Under the pieces are notes generated by a model. That model saw nothing but the letters and a program-made list of their open reading frames with translations, was not told the origin of the DNA and ran no database searches. Made by a program: the position numbers and the translations under genes. Positions 1 through 6,472 of a stretch of DNA of 20,159 nucleotides are shown here, piece by piece. The stretch covers positions 1 to 20,159 of the forward strand of contig JAWPNA010000347.1 of the NCBI GenBank assembly GCA_045402695.1, given 5' to 3'. How positions within the stretch are numbered: position 1 is the first letter of the stretch; each line of letters opens with the position of its first letter. The DNA is from JAWPNA01 sp045402695 (GTDB taxonomy: Bacteria > Acidobacteriota > Polarisedimenticolia > JACPZX01 > DASXTC01).

Positions 1-2
1 TA

Positions 3-86
3 TATTTCATCAATCCAGAGACGGCGCCTGCCGGCGGACCGGGCCAGCACCCGTTGGGCCGTCCAGAGAACCCCGATGGATGTTGA
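3..86 (+). CDS. possible C-terminal end of an upstream gene
   Basis: This frame is open from the window edge to a TGA at 84-86 and ends with residues ...GRPENPDGC. It stops 20 bases before the preferred start of the next gene, as expected for two genes in one operon. The fragment is too short (27 codons) to assign to a family. Another frame is also open here, so this is a weak call based only on position and plausible composition. Confidence 0.3.
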   Translation, partial: YFINPETAPAGGPGQHPLGRPENPDGC

Positions 87-106
87 GGACTCGCTCGGAG
101 GAACGT

Positions 107-1075
107 ATGGTCGAGTTGCTGGCTATCGCGAAAGAGACCGCCAAAGACTACCTTGAGTCCCGGCGCTGGCCTAGCCGCCCGCAAACCATCAACTTTGAGA
201 TCACCGCCGCGTGCGACGCACGCTGCATCCACTGCCCGCGCCACGAGATGGACCGCCCGATGAAGGCCATGTCCCTGGATCTCTTCCGGCGGATGATCGA
301 CCAAGCGAGCGAGCTGCAGGTCCCGTACCTGTGCCCCAACGGCTACGGCGAGATCTGCGTCATCCCGATGAACCTGCTGCGCCAGTACTTCGACTATATG
401 GCGACGCAGCCCCGGCGCTTCAAGGTGCTGATCAACACGAATGGCAATCGGATGGACGCAGAGCGCAGCGCTCTGTTCATCGAGCACGGGGTTCACCTCG
501 TGAACGTCACTATCGACGGCGCCACGCGTGAGACGGCCGAATCAATCCGCAAGAACCTCAAGTTCGATCAGATCGAGGCGAACATCAAGCGCCTGCTCGC
601 CATGCGGAACGCGGCAGGGAAGAAGTACCCGAAGGTGCGCGTCGGAATGGTGAAGATGCCCCAGACCACGCCCGAGATCGGGCCGTTCCTCACGCGCTGG
701 AAAGGCATCGCGGACTTCGTCGGCATCGGCAACTTCTCCACCCGCCTCGGCAGCGTGACTGAGGGGCCCGTCAATCCTTCCACGGCCACGCAGAGCGGCC
801 TGTCGGGCCCTGGACCTCAGGCGTGGGCCTGCGTCCTTCCCTTCCGTGACATGGACATCTGGGCCGACGGCAAGGCGGTCCTCTGCTGCCAGGACTGGAA
901 TGAGGAATTCGTGGTTGGCGATCTGAACACGCAGACGCTGCACGAGATATGGCAAGGCCCGCAGATGACGGAGGTGAGGTCCAAGCACATGGCACGTTTG
1001 GGTCATGAGGTGGGCCTGTGCGCCAAGTGCAACTACTGGGAGCCTACCACGGCCGGCGTCAGGCTCTGGGCCTGA
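107..1075 (+). CDS. radical SAM protein with C-terminal SPASM-like domain
   Basis: Radical SAM enzymes use a [4Fe-4S] cluster to cleave S-adenosylmethionine and start radical chemistry. The cluster motif CxxxCxxC is present as C36-D-A-R-C40-I-H-C43. The C-terminus has further cysteines (WACVLPF, VLCCQDW, LCAKCNYW) with the NEEFVVGDL...IW pattern typical of SPASM/twitch auxiliary-cluster domains, which are common in peptide-modifying and anaerobic maturase enzymes. I prefer ATG 107 (322 aa) because GGAGG at 97-101 lies 5 bases upstream; an ATG at 80 would add nine residues but lacks such a site. In polysaccharide loci such genes occur without known substrate, so the reaction is not assigned. 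Family is confident, substrate unknown. Confidence 0.85.
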   Translation: MVELLAIAKETAKDYLESRRWPSRPQTINFEITAACDARCIHCPRHEMDRPMKAMSLDLFRRMIDQASELQVPYLCPNGYGEICVIPMNLLRQYFDYMATQPRRFKVLINTNGNRMDAERSALFIEHGVHLVNVTIDGATRETAESIRKNLKFDQIEANIKRLLAMRNAAGKKYPKVRVGMVKMPQTTPEIGPFLTRWKGIADFVGIGNFSTRLGSVTEGPVNPSTATQSGLSGPGPQAWACVLPFRDMDIWADGKAVLCCQDWNEEFVVGDLNTQTLHEIWQGPQMTEVRSKHMARLGHEVGLCAKCNYWEPTTAGVRLWA

Positions 1076-1146
1076 ATCGAAGTCTCGGATTCCCGAACAT
1101 CTTTCACGACGATCATGAATGGCCGCACGCGCCCCAGTGTTGGGAA

Positions 1147-1173
1147 GGCGGCGCCGCTCAGCGGGGCGCCGCC
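1147..1173 (+). terminator. strong GC hairpin downstream of the radical SAM gene
   Basis: Perfect 9-bp arms, GGCGGCGCC (1147-1155) and GGCGCCGCC (1165-1173), with a 9-base loop whose ends can pair further. It lies 72 bases after the stop codon at 1075. No T run follows (CCCCCTT instead), so it is not a canonical intrinsic terminator. It could stabilise the 3' end of the mRNA or help termination. Confidence 0.35.
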
Positions 1174-1202
1174 GCCCCCCTTGGTCAGCTTGGATATGAT
1201 GC

Positions 1203-1221
1203 AGGCTTATCCCCTTGACTC
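1203..1221 (-). repeat. 19-bp motif shared with 15807-15825
   Basis: Read on the minus strand this is GAGTCAAGGGGATAAGCCT. The same 19 bases with one change (T for the A after GGGATA) occur on the plus strand at 15807-15825, inside the intergenic region upstream of the minus-strand glycosyltransferase. The TTGACT at one end of the motif can act as a -35 box at the second site. At this site there is no good -10 box at the right distance. Function unknown. Confidence 0.4.
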
Positions 1222-1332
1222 AAGTAGGGCCCTATATGTTGGCGCCCCACAATGGAAGCGCTGGCGCCTGGCACAAGCCGTACGACGTGCGGCGAGCCGG
1301 CGCAGGCATCGCAGATGAAGGCGCCGAACACC

Positions 1333-1386
1333 GCCCTGTGGGAGCTGTGGAAATCCCTTCGGGATTACCACGAGCTCCCACAGGGC
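1333..1386. repeat. long near-perfect inverted repeat (hairpin of about 25 bp)
   Basis: The outer arm GCCCTGTGGGAGCT (from 1333) pairs with AGCTCCCACAGGGC (to 1386). Pairing continues inward (GTGG/CCAC, then AATCCC/GGGATT) with one single-base bulge and one mismatch, leaving only a TTC loop. The stretch 1076-1451 otherwise contains no gene I can support. The CTGTGGGAGC...GCTCCCACAG arms resemble REP-type palindromes of proteobacteria, but one copy in the window cannot establish that. It could also be a MITE relic or a structured RNA. Confidence 0.6.
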
Positions 1387-1462
1387 CTACTACGGGGAGA
1401 GACACAAGCACTTGACCGTCTACTAAACCGGGGCAACCCCAGGACACTGATATGGATTGGCC

Positions 1463-1731
1463 CCGTCAAGTCACCCCCCATCGTTCAGAGGGGCGAGGGT
1501 TGAATGCTGGCGCACCTGAGAGCAGCGGATCACCGGGACCTTCCTTCGACGGTCGATCCCTCTGATATGCGTGGGTTGGTTCCCACAGGTCATCTCTCCG
1601 TCAGGCAGCTGCCTCGCTCTAGTCACGTGCGTGCCGGCCGGATGGCCGGTGCACATAGTGTCTACGAGGGTTCTCCCCGTTCCGTGGCCGCGATGACCCG
1701 CTGTCTTCAAGTGCGCCACCTGTCTTTCCCC
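1463..1731 (-). ncRNA. candidate bridge RNA region of the IS110/IS1111 element
   Basis: IS110-family elements encode a structured bridge RNA in their long non-coding end. This 269-bp stretch between the transposase stop and the end repeat has no convincing ORF and is rich in local inverted repeats: GTGGG/CCCAC around a 6-base loop (1571-1586), the palindrome AGGCAGCTGCCT (1603-1614) and CCGGCC/GGCCGG (1633-1648). The 8-mer CTGATATG at 1562-1569, beside the first hairpin, also occurs at the element's left junction (1447-1454), as a guide segment might. RNA strand, ends and guide assignment are inference. Confidence 0.35.
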
Positions 1732-2853
1732 TTACTGAAGAGCTGTTGCCATGTTGGGCGTGACCTTGTTCGCCGTGGCCCACAGGAATCCGACCAGCTC
1801 CCGCGCGATGGCCGTGACGACCTTGTTGTGGTGAACGCCTCGGGCTGTCATCTTGCGGTAGCGGCCGCACAGGCGCAACTGAGCCTTCCAGGCGATATCC
1901 TGAACGGCCTGGGGCTGTCCGTTCAATCGTTGTCGCAAGTGGGCGGTTCGGCGCGCCGGATGCCGGTACGCCCAAGCCGCCTCCACCAAGCACCGTCTCG
2001 CGTGGCCGTTGCCCGTCTTGGTGATCGCCCCCGTTCGATGTCTGAGCCCCGTGGCATTCAGGGATGGAACAAGCCCCACGAAGCCCATCAGCTCACGGGC
2101 TCGATCGAACCGGGCCAGATCTCCCAGCTCGGCTGCCATGGTGGCCGCCACCACCACAGACACCCCCCGGTGCGCCATCAGGGCCTTCACCACCGGCGCC
2201 TGGCTCCAGTACTGCAGTTGTTCACGGATCTGCGTCTCGAGGCGCTCAACCCGGCCTGTGGCCTCCTCCACCGCCTGGAGGTATTCCTCCAGACACACCT
2301 GCTGGCTGGGCAGCTCGAAACCCTGCTGGCGGATCCAGTTCATGTGCGCCCGCGTCCAGCGGCACACGCCGCTGTAGCGGCGCCCGTGTCTCAGCAGGAA
2401 GGACCCCAGCCGTTGCCGGGCCCGCGTCTGGGCGTACTTGGCGTCCTCCCGCGCGCGCGTGAGGTCCCTCAGGGCCTCCGTCTCGGAATCCGGCACCCAC
2501 ACCGCCGTCAGCTCCCCGGCCCGGTGCAGCTGCGCCAGCTTCACGGCGTCTCGTCTGTCGTTCTTGATCCGGTCCGCGGCCTTGCGCGGTATCTTGCTGG
2601 GTGCGACCACAACACACTCCGCGCCGAGGGACTTCAGCTCCCTGTATGTCCCGTACCCGCACGGACCCGCCTCGTAGACGAAATGAAGGTCTCTCGGACG
2701 ACTCAGCTTGCGCACCAACTTCCTGAGGGCCTCCGGGGTGTTGGAGATCGCACCGTATGCGCGCGCCCCGTTTCGAGAACCTGCCGCTGCGATGGCCACC
2801 TCGATGCTGTCCTTCGACTCGTCAAGCCCGACATACAGTGTAGAATTCTTCAT
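1732..2853 (-). CDS. IS110-family transposase (DEDD recombinase)
   Basis: The 373-aa protein has the RuvC-like DEDD residues in the usual places: D11 (YVGLDESKDS), E61 (VYEAGPCGYG), D99 and D102 (KNDRRDAVKLAQL). The C-terminal Transposase_20 part follows (MGFVGLVPSLNATG, then TGAITKTGNGHARR). The start at 2853 is chosen because a GGAGGG ribosome site lies just upstream; a longer 394-aa reading from 2916 would begin inside the leader hairpin. In related recombinases the nucleophilic serine lies in an x-S-G segment after the GLxP motif; here this reads A267-T268-G269, so the serine position appears to be threonine. The gene is otherwise full length with no frameshift. Confidence 0.9.
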   Translation of the reverse strand: MKNSTLYVGLDESKDSIEVAIAAAGSRNGARAYGAISNTPEALRKLVRKLSRPRDLHFVYEAGPCGYGTYRELKSLGAECVVVAPSKIPRKAADRIKNDRRDAVKLAQLHRAGELTAVWVPDSETEALRDLTRAREDAKYAQTRARQRLGSFLLRHGRRYSGVCRWTRAHMNWIRQQGFELPSQQVCLEEYLQAVEEATGRVERLETQIREQLQYWSQAPVVKALMAHRGVSVVVAATMAAELGDLARFDRARELMGFVGLVPSLNATGLRHRTGAITKTGNGHARRCLVEAAWAYRHPARRTAHLRQRLNGQPQAVQDIAWKAQLRLCGRYRKMTARGVHHNKVVTAIARELVGFLWATANKVTPNMATALQ

Positions 2854-2937
2854 GACCGACCCTCCGCATGTGGCTCTGCGCCACGGTTGGTTGATGCCCA
2901 CCGCAGCGTAACCCACGACGTTGCGGATGGGTCGGTC
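2854..2937 (-). promoter_or_regulatory. leader hairpin masking the transposase ribosome binding site
   Basis: On the transposase strand, GACCGACCC-A-TCCGCA (2937-2922) is complementary to TGCGGAGGGTCGGTC (2868-2854), which ends directly at the ATG and contains the GGAGGG ribosome site. The 15-bp stem has one bulged base. Transcripts that enter from outside the element would fold and hide the start site. A transcript starting inside the 53-base loop would not contain the blocking arm. This is a known strategy for limiting transposase synthesis in several IS families. Confidence 0.5.
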
Positions 2938-2946
2938 AATCCATGA

Positions 2947-3270
2947 TCTCTACAGGATATGCCCAGCCGGAAGCAGCACATCGTCGAGACGCTGCTCTAT
3001 GCCTCGGTCGCCACGCTTCAGCTGAACCGGCGCCTCCTCCAAGCGGTCGAGGCCAAGCTCCGCGCCTGCGGATGGCGGCTGCCCGAGGCGCGCTGGGCCG
3101 CCGTGTTCGGGACGGTCGCCTCCGCTCTACTGGATGTGATGCTGCTGCCCGCCCGCATCCCCAAAACCCTAGCTCGCTCGGTGGAACGAATCATGCCTCA
3201 CGAGGCACCTGATCCGGACCGCAACCGACTCTTCTTACTCCAACCCGTCGCGTCCGCAGCCGGAGCGTAA
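2947..3270 (+). pseudogene. IS4-like transposase, C-terminal fragment
   Basis: The reading frame begins right after an in-frame TGA at the edge of the IS110 element and runs to TAA 3268-3270. Residues from MPSRKQHIVETLLYAS through the RRLLQAV and RWAAVF segments, with a late VERIMPHEAPDPDRNR stretch, look like the C-terminal tail of IS4-family DDE transposases as I recall them. The catalytic core is absent, and no matching N-terminal part is visible on the other side of the IS110 element (before 1452). An ATG at 2959 would give 103 aa, but no function is expected. The family call rests on pattern memory, so it is moderate. Confidence 0.5.
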
Positions 3271-3280
3271 CTCGAATCAG

Positions 3281-3308
3281 AGGTTAATTGTTCTATCACA
3301 ATGATAAC
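3281..3308 (+). promoter_or_regulatory. AT-rich, partly palindromic segment upstream of the glycosyltransferase genes
   Basis: A short AT-rich island in GC-rich surroundings lies 36-63 bases before the GTG at 3344. It contains ATTGT (3287-3291) and ACAAT (3298-3302) as inverted arms, extended imperfectly outward by GGTTA and TAACAACC. This would suit an operator or promoter for the following genes, but I cannot pair convincing -35 and -10 boxes. Confidence 0.25.
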
Positions 3309-3343
3309 AACCTACTTGCTCGAGCGCCCATGGAAGCGCCACC

Positions 3344-3595
3344 GTGGCTGAAGACACAATCATGGATTACAGCGGAGCCCACGTCATGTTCGAACCCGGC
3401 GACAGTTCTTTGCTCCAACGCCTTTCCGGCGGCGGCAGTCCTCCTGTTCGTCCGACCGTCTGCACTCATTGCGATCATCTCCAGTTCCCCGTGGAGTCCA
3501 GCGAAAGTCACCTGGAGCGCTACGAGCAGCTCGAACGGTGGCAGCCGCGCATCCCCGAGGGATTCACCTCAAAACCAGAAGAGCCCAAATCGTGA
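3344..3595 (+). CDS. small hypothetical protein, translationally coupled to a glycosyltransferase
   Basis: An 83-aa ORF begins with GTG and ends at TGA 3593-3595, whose final A is the first base of the next gene's ATG. That TGATG overlap suggests translational coupling. The middle contains one CxxC (VCTHCDH) that might bind metal, and the C-terminal third is charged and polar (HLERYEQLERWQ, SKPEEPKS). There is no signal peptide or membrane segment. I do not recognise a family. Start choice is uncertain (an ATG lies seven codons in), and it could be the degraded tail of a larger gene lost when the neighbouring IS debris arrived. Confidence 0.4.
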   Translation: MAEDTIMDYSGAHVMFEPGDSSLLQRLSGGGSPPVRPTVCTHCDHLQFPVESSESHLERYEQLERWQPRIPEGFTSKPEEPKS

Positions 3596-4737
3596 TGCGG
3601 ACCTTGATCCTCTCTGCCAATGCGGTGCCGCGCCGTGGTGGCCAAGGGCTAAATCTTTATCACATGATCCGAGGATTGAGCCGGTCGTTTCAGCTGACTG
3701 TCTTCTGCGGCGGGCCCTGCCCAGAGGCGCAAACCCATCTAGTGCCAGAATCGCGAGCGAGCCAATGGATTAAGAGTATTCCTATTCTGCGCCGCCGGCG
3801 CGACTGGCACACCGTGCTGTCTGACATCCATTTTGACCGCTACGTTTCTTCTCGCTTATTCTCCGTGGAGTTGTTTCAAGGTGCCGTCGGACAGTGCGCG
3901 GAAAGCTTTGCGGCAGCGAAACCATATGGCTGCCGGTCCGTACTGGATGTCGTCAACACGCACATTGATGATCTTGCCTGGCATGTCGAGCGCGAATGCC
4001 AGCGATTTCGCATGCGCACCTTCATCCACCCGCGCATGAGGGCACGAATTCGGCTGGAATATGAACGAGCCGATTTGATCCGGGTGATGTCATCACATGC
4101 GGCCCAAACGTTTCTGGAGCGCGGATTCGCTCCTGACCGCCTAGTGGTCGTTCCTCCGCCGATTGAGTTCGACAAATTCTCTCCCGCCCGGTTTGCCGAA
4201 TCCCTCTTCCGAGTCATCTATGTCGGTTTGATCGAGCCCTGGAAAGGATTTCACGACTTGGTTGAGGTTTTTGATTCGCTCCGGTTGCCGGAAAGTGAAT
4301 TAGTGCTGTGGGGCGGCTCCGGCGCGCGCCCTATCACAGATTACTTGCAACGGCGAATGGCTCAGAACTCGTCCATTCGCATTCGCCCTGTAGAGGTGGA
4401 GCGAATCGGCTACGCCGAGGTATATGGCAAAGCGAGCGTGCTGGTCCATCCGGCGCTCAGCGAAGGTTTCGGCTATGTCGTGGCTGAAGCAATGGCCAGC
4501 GGCCTTCCCGTCATCGTCACGAAGAACACCGGCGCAGCGGCGCTAGTAACTGATGGTGAAAATGGATATGTGATCGCGGCCGGGGATCGTGACGCATTGC
4601 GCGATCGATTAGTGCACCTGTGGCAGAATCCGGGGTTGCTCCGCGAGATGGGTCGAGCCGCTCGCGAGACGGTGCGACAATTAACGTTCGAGGCGTTTCG
4701 TCACCGTTATGTGCCCCGACTCCGAGCGCTGTGCTGA
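3595..4737 (+). CDS. GT4-family glycosyltransferase
   Basis: This 380-aa protein has the GT-B fold pattern of retaining GT4 enzymes, which move a sugar from a nucleotide donor to a growing lipid-linked glycan on the cytoplasmic face of the membrane. The N-terminal lobe starts with LILSANAVPRRGGQG, a typical acceptor-side loop. The C-terminal lobe has VGLIEPWKGF, with the conserved lysine, and the E(x7)E donor motif E290-GFGYVVA-E298, followed by MASGLPVI. The start at 3595 is preferred because a longer reading from 3469 adds 42 low-complexity Arg/Ala residues and overlaps the preceding ORF. An IS256-family element begins immediately after its stop, so any downstream co-transcription is probably interrupted. 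Sugar specificity cannot be told. Confidence 0.88.
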   Translation: MRTLILSANAVPRRGGQGLNLYHMIRGLSRSFQLTVFCGGPCPEAQTHLVPESRASQWIKSIPILRRRRDWHTVLSDIHFDRYVSSRLFSVELFQGAVGQCAESFAAAKPYGCRSVLDVVNTHIDDLAWHVERECQRFRMRTFIHPRMRARIRLEYERADLIRVMSSHAAQTFLERGFAPDRLVVVPPPIEFDKFSPARFAESLFRVIYVGLIEPWKGFHDLVEVFDSLRLPESELVLWGGSGARPITDYLQRRMAQNSSIRIRPVEVERIGYAEVYGKASVLVHPALSEGFGYVVAEAMASGLPVIVTKNTGAAALVTDGENGYVIAAGDRDALRDRLVHLWQNPGLLREMGRAARETVRQLTFEAFRHRYVPRLRALC

Positions 4738-4797
4738 CCCCGGGTTGGGGGATGTCGCAGGTTCCTTTGAAACTCGTCGGCGGCCCGGGTCCATGTT

Positions 4798-6087
4798 CTA
4801 CGCGATCCTCTCGCGTCTGGCCATCGATTTCGACGTGACTCCGCTCTCCAGCGCCCCGATGAACTCCCGCTTCCCGGCGTAGCCCTTCACCCGACGAAAC
4901 TTCTTCTGAGCATCCAGCAACGCGGCCACCGCCCACCGCAGGGCCATCGCCCCACCTCGCCATCTCTTTACGTTGCGCGTCACCCGTTTCAATGTCCCCT
5001 GCAGGTTCTCGATCGCGTTGGTCGAGCGAAGTGTTCTGGCGAGCTCGGGCCCAACACAGAGCCCGATGAGTGTGAGCGTCTCATCCAGCCCCTCGAGAAG
5101 CGACCGGGCCGCCCCCCGGATATTCTTCCTCCAGCTGGGAGGCCAGGTGCCTGAGCTTGCCTCGGGCCTTCTCCACCGTCTCCGGCTCCCAGGCCCTGTT
5201 CATCGCCGCCCTCACCCACGCCCTCTTGCCTTCCGGGAGGTGATCCATCACGTTTCTCAGCTTGTGGACCTGGCACATCTGGATGAGAGCCCACCCTCCG
5301 AACACTTCACGGATCGCCTTGCGCAGCCCCTGCCTCCGTCGATCACGAACAGCCGCGCCTTGTCCACCGCCAGGCCACGCTCGATCAACTGGCCCAGCAG
5401 ACCCAGGCACACCTGCTCGCTCTCCGTGCTTCCCTCCGTCACCCCCAGCACGTGCTTGCGCCCCGTGGAGTCGATCCCCAGATCCACCACCAGCACATGG
5501 TCACCGAATCCCGTTGCGTCCAGCATGATCACCGGCAGGTCCAACTTCCCCAGTGGCCGGGACAGGACCTCCTCCATCTGCCGGCGGGTCCGAACCTTGA
5601 ACTGCCGGGATACGTTTGCCCGGCTGGTCCCCACCGTCTCAACCTCCGCAGGCAGCTCTTCCAGACTCCTCGCGTAGGCTCGGGTACTCACGCCCACCAA
5701 CATCTGCTTGAGCACCCTTTCCTGCAGCGGGTCCTCCCCGCTGAGGCGCTGCCAAGTGGGCAGTTCCAGCTCTTGCCCTTCCCGGCTCCTCGCTCGCGGC
5801 TTGCTCACGCGGATCTTGCGCCCTCCCATGACCAGGCATCCCTCGTCGTGCCCAAGTCGGTAGGCCCGGCGCTCCTCATCGGGCTGACTCCTCGGCCCGC
5901 ACAGCACCGTCCGATCGTCCTCGAGCACGACGGCCAGCACCTGGAGTCCGGCTCCCACCACCACCTCGCGCAGAGCCAATCGGGCGTCGAAAATGATCTC
6001 TGGAAGGGTGAGTTGCCTCGTGGAACCCTGCCTCTCGGAGGCAGATCTGGCTTTGCGTGAAGCGAGATTCGTGCGACACTTCCTCAT
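4798..6087 (-). pseudogene. IS256 (mutator-type) transposase with two frameshifts
   Basis: The start at 6087 follows an AAGGAGG ribosome site. Catalytic D190 (VIMLDATGF) and D250 (LFVIDGG) lie in the first frame. At 5327-5331 one base is missing, and the protein continues as GLRKAIREVFGGWALIQMCQ in another frame. At the run of six C at 5112-5117 one base is extra, and it continues as LLEGLDETLTL...RSTNAIEN, where the glutamate of STNAIEN is the third catalytic residue, ending at 4798. The two changes cancel, so the reconstructed protein would be about 430 aa, a normal length. Either recent inactivation or sequencing/assembly errors at homopolymers explain this. Confidence 0.85.
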
Positions 6088-6113
6088 GACGGTGGTCCTC
6101 CTTTTCTTCCCAA

Positions 6114-6131
6114 CCCCATGATGTCATGGGG
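6114..6131. promoter_or_regulatory. perfect palindrome in the IS256 transposase leader
   Basis: CCCCATGA-TG-TCATGGGG has perfect 8-bp arms around two bases. It lies between the right inverted repeat of the IS256-family element and the transposase ribosome site. It could bind a regulator or form a hairpin in transcripts entering from outside. Confidence 0.3.
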
Positions 6132-6294
6132 CGAAGGACCGCCGTCAAGTTTCAACGCTCAGTCGGACAACCCCCGGGTTGCGCGGCGGGCGGATTTCGA
6201 TTAACATTCTGCGCCTGAGAGATCACTGAGGGGCATGCATGGCCATTGCTGTAAAAGAACGCCTGAACTAACCGCGGCCCCCAGTCGTGATCCA

Positions 6295-6323
6295 TTGACA
6301 TCACGAAGGTTATGTCAGACTAT
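6295..6323 (+). promoter_or_regulatory. candidate promoter with overlapping operator-like inverted repeat
   Basis: TTGACA (6295-6300) is a perfect sigma-70 -35 box. Seventeen bases on is GACTAT (6318-6323), which keeps the key A2 and T6 of the -10 box. The inverted repeat TGACAT (6296-6301) / ATGTCA (6312-6317), spaced by 10 bases, fills the -35 box and spacer, where a repressor would act. The nucleotidyltransferase starts 149 bases downstream. The rest of 6181-6472 holds no gene I can support. Confidence 0.4.
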
Positions 6324-6472
6324 CGGACCGTTCCCAGTTCAGGGCTCTAGATGCCGTCCAACAACCAGGCCAGACCCATCGCCCTCTGCGACCCCCTCTT
6401 GGCGGGCGCCTGGAGGCTCCTCACGCGCTGGTCATTTAGTCACCCGATGTCGATCCTCGACAGGTGTGATTC

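Larger units (their letters stand above)
1452..2944 (-). mobile_element. IS110-family (IS1111-like) insertion sequence
   Basis: The transposase at 1732-2853 defines the family. An 11-bp inverted repeat with one mismatch brackets it: ATGGATTGGCC at 1452-1462 and, on the minus strand, ATGGATTGACC at 2944-2934. IS1111-group elements carry such short repeats just inside their true ends, and their long non-coding segment lies downstream of the transposase, as seen here (about 280 bp between 1452 and 1732). The exact outer boundaries may lie several bases outside the repeats. IS110 elements make no target duplication, and none is seen. Confidence 0.75.
4747..6171 (-). mobile_element. IS256-family insertion sequence with 9-bp target duplication
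   Basis: The ends are imperfect inverted repeats: inward from the left, GGGGGATGTC, then TTGAAACTCGTCGGCGG; inward from the right, GTTGTC, then TTGAAACTTGACGGCGG, in register with each other. CCCCGGGTT occurs at 4738-4746 and again at 6172-6180, matching the 8-9 bp duplications made by this family. G/C runs at both tips leave the junction ambiguous by up to four bases. The duplication starts at the base after the glycosyltransferase stop codon, so that gene was spared. The transposase inside is frameshifted. Confidence 0.85.

Noticed and set aside
1147..1173. Canonical rho-independent terminator
   Set aside because: The stem is strong but is followed by C residues rather than a T run, so it is listed only as a possible terminator.
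1562..1597. Treating CTGATATG and ATCTCT as proven target guides of a bridge RNA
   Set aside because: Both match the junctions in the same sense, whereas the two arms of a target loop should pair with opposite strands; at most one match can be a guide, and short matches can be chance.
1504..2946. 480-codon open frame on the plus strand across the IS110 element
   Set aside because: It is antisense to the clear DEDD transposase at 1732-2853; it has no recognisable domain and arises from GC-rich codon bias.
3469..3594. N-terminal extension of the GT4 glycosyltransferase by 42 residues
   Set aside because: The added residues are Arg/Ala-rich and unlike any GT4 N-terminus, while MRTLILSANAVPRRGG at 3595 is a typical one.
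4973..5677. 234-codon plus-strand frame in the IS256 element, and similar one at 5452-6060
   Set aside because: Antisense shadows of the frameshifted transposase, low complexity and Pro/Ser/Arg-rich.
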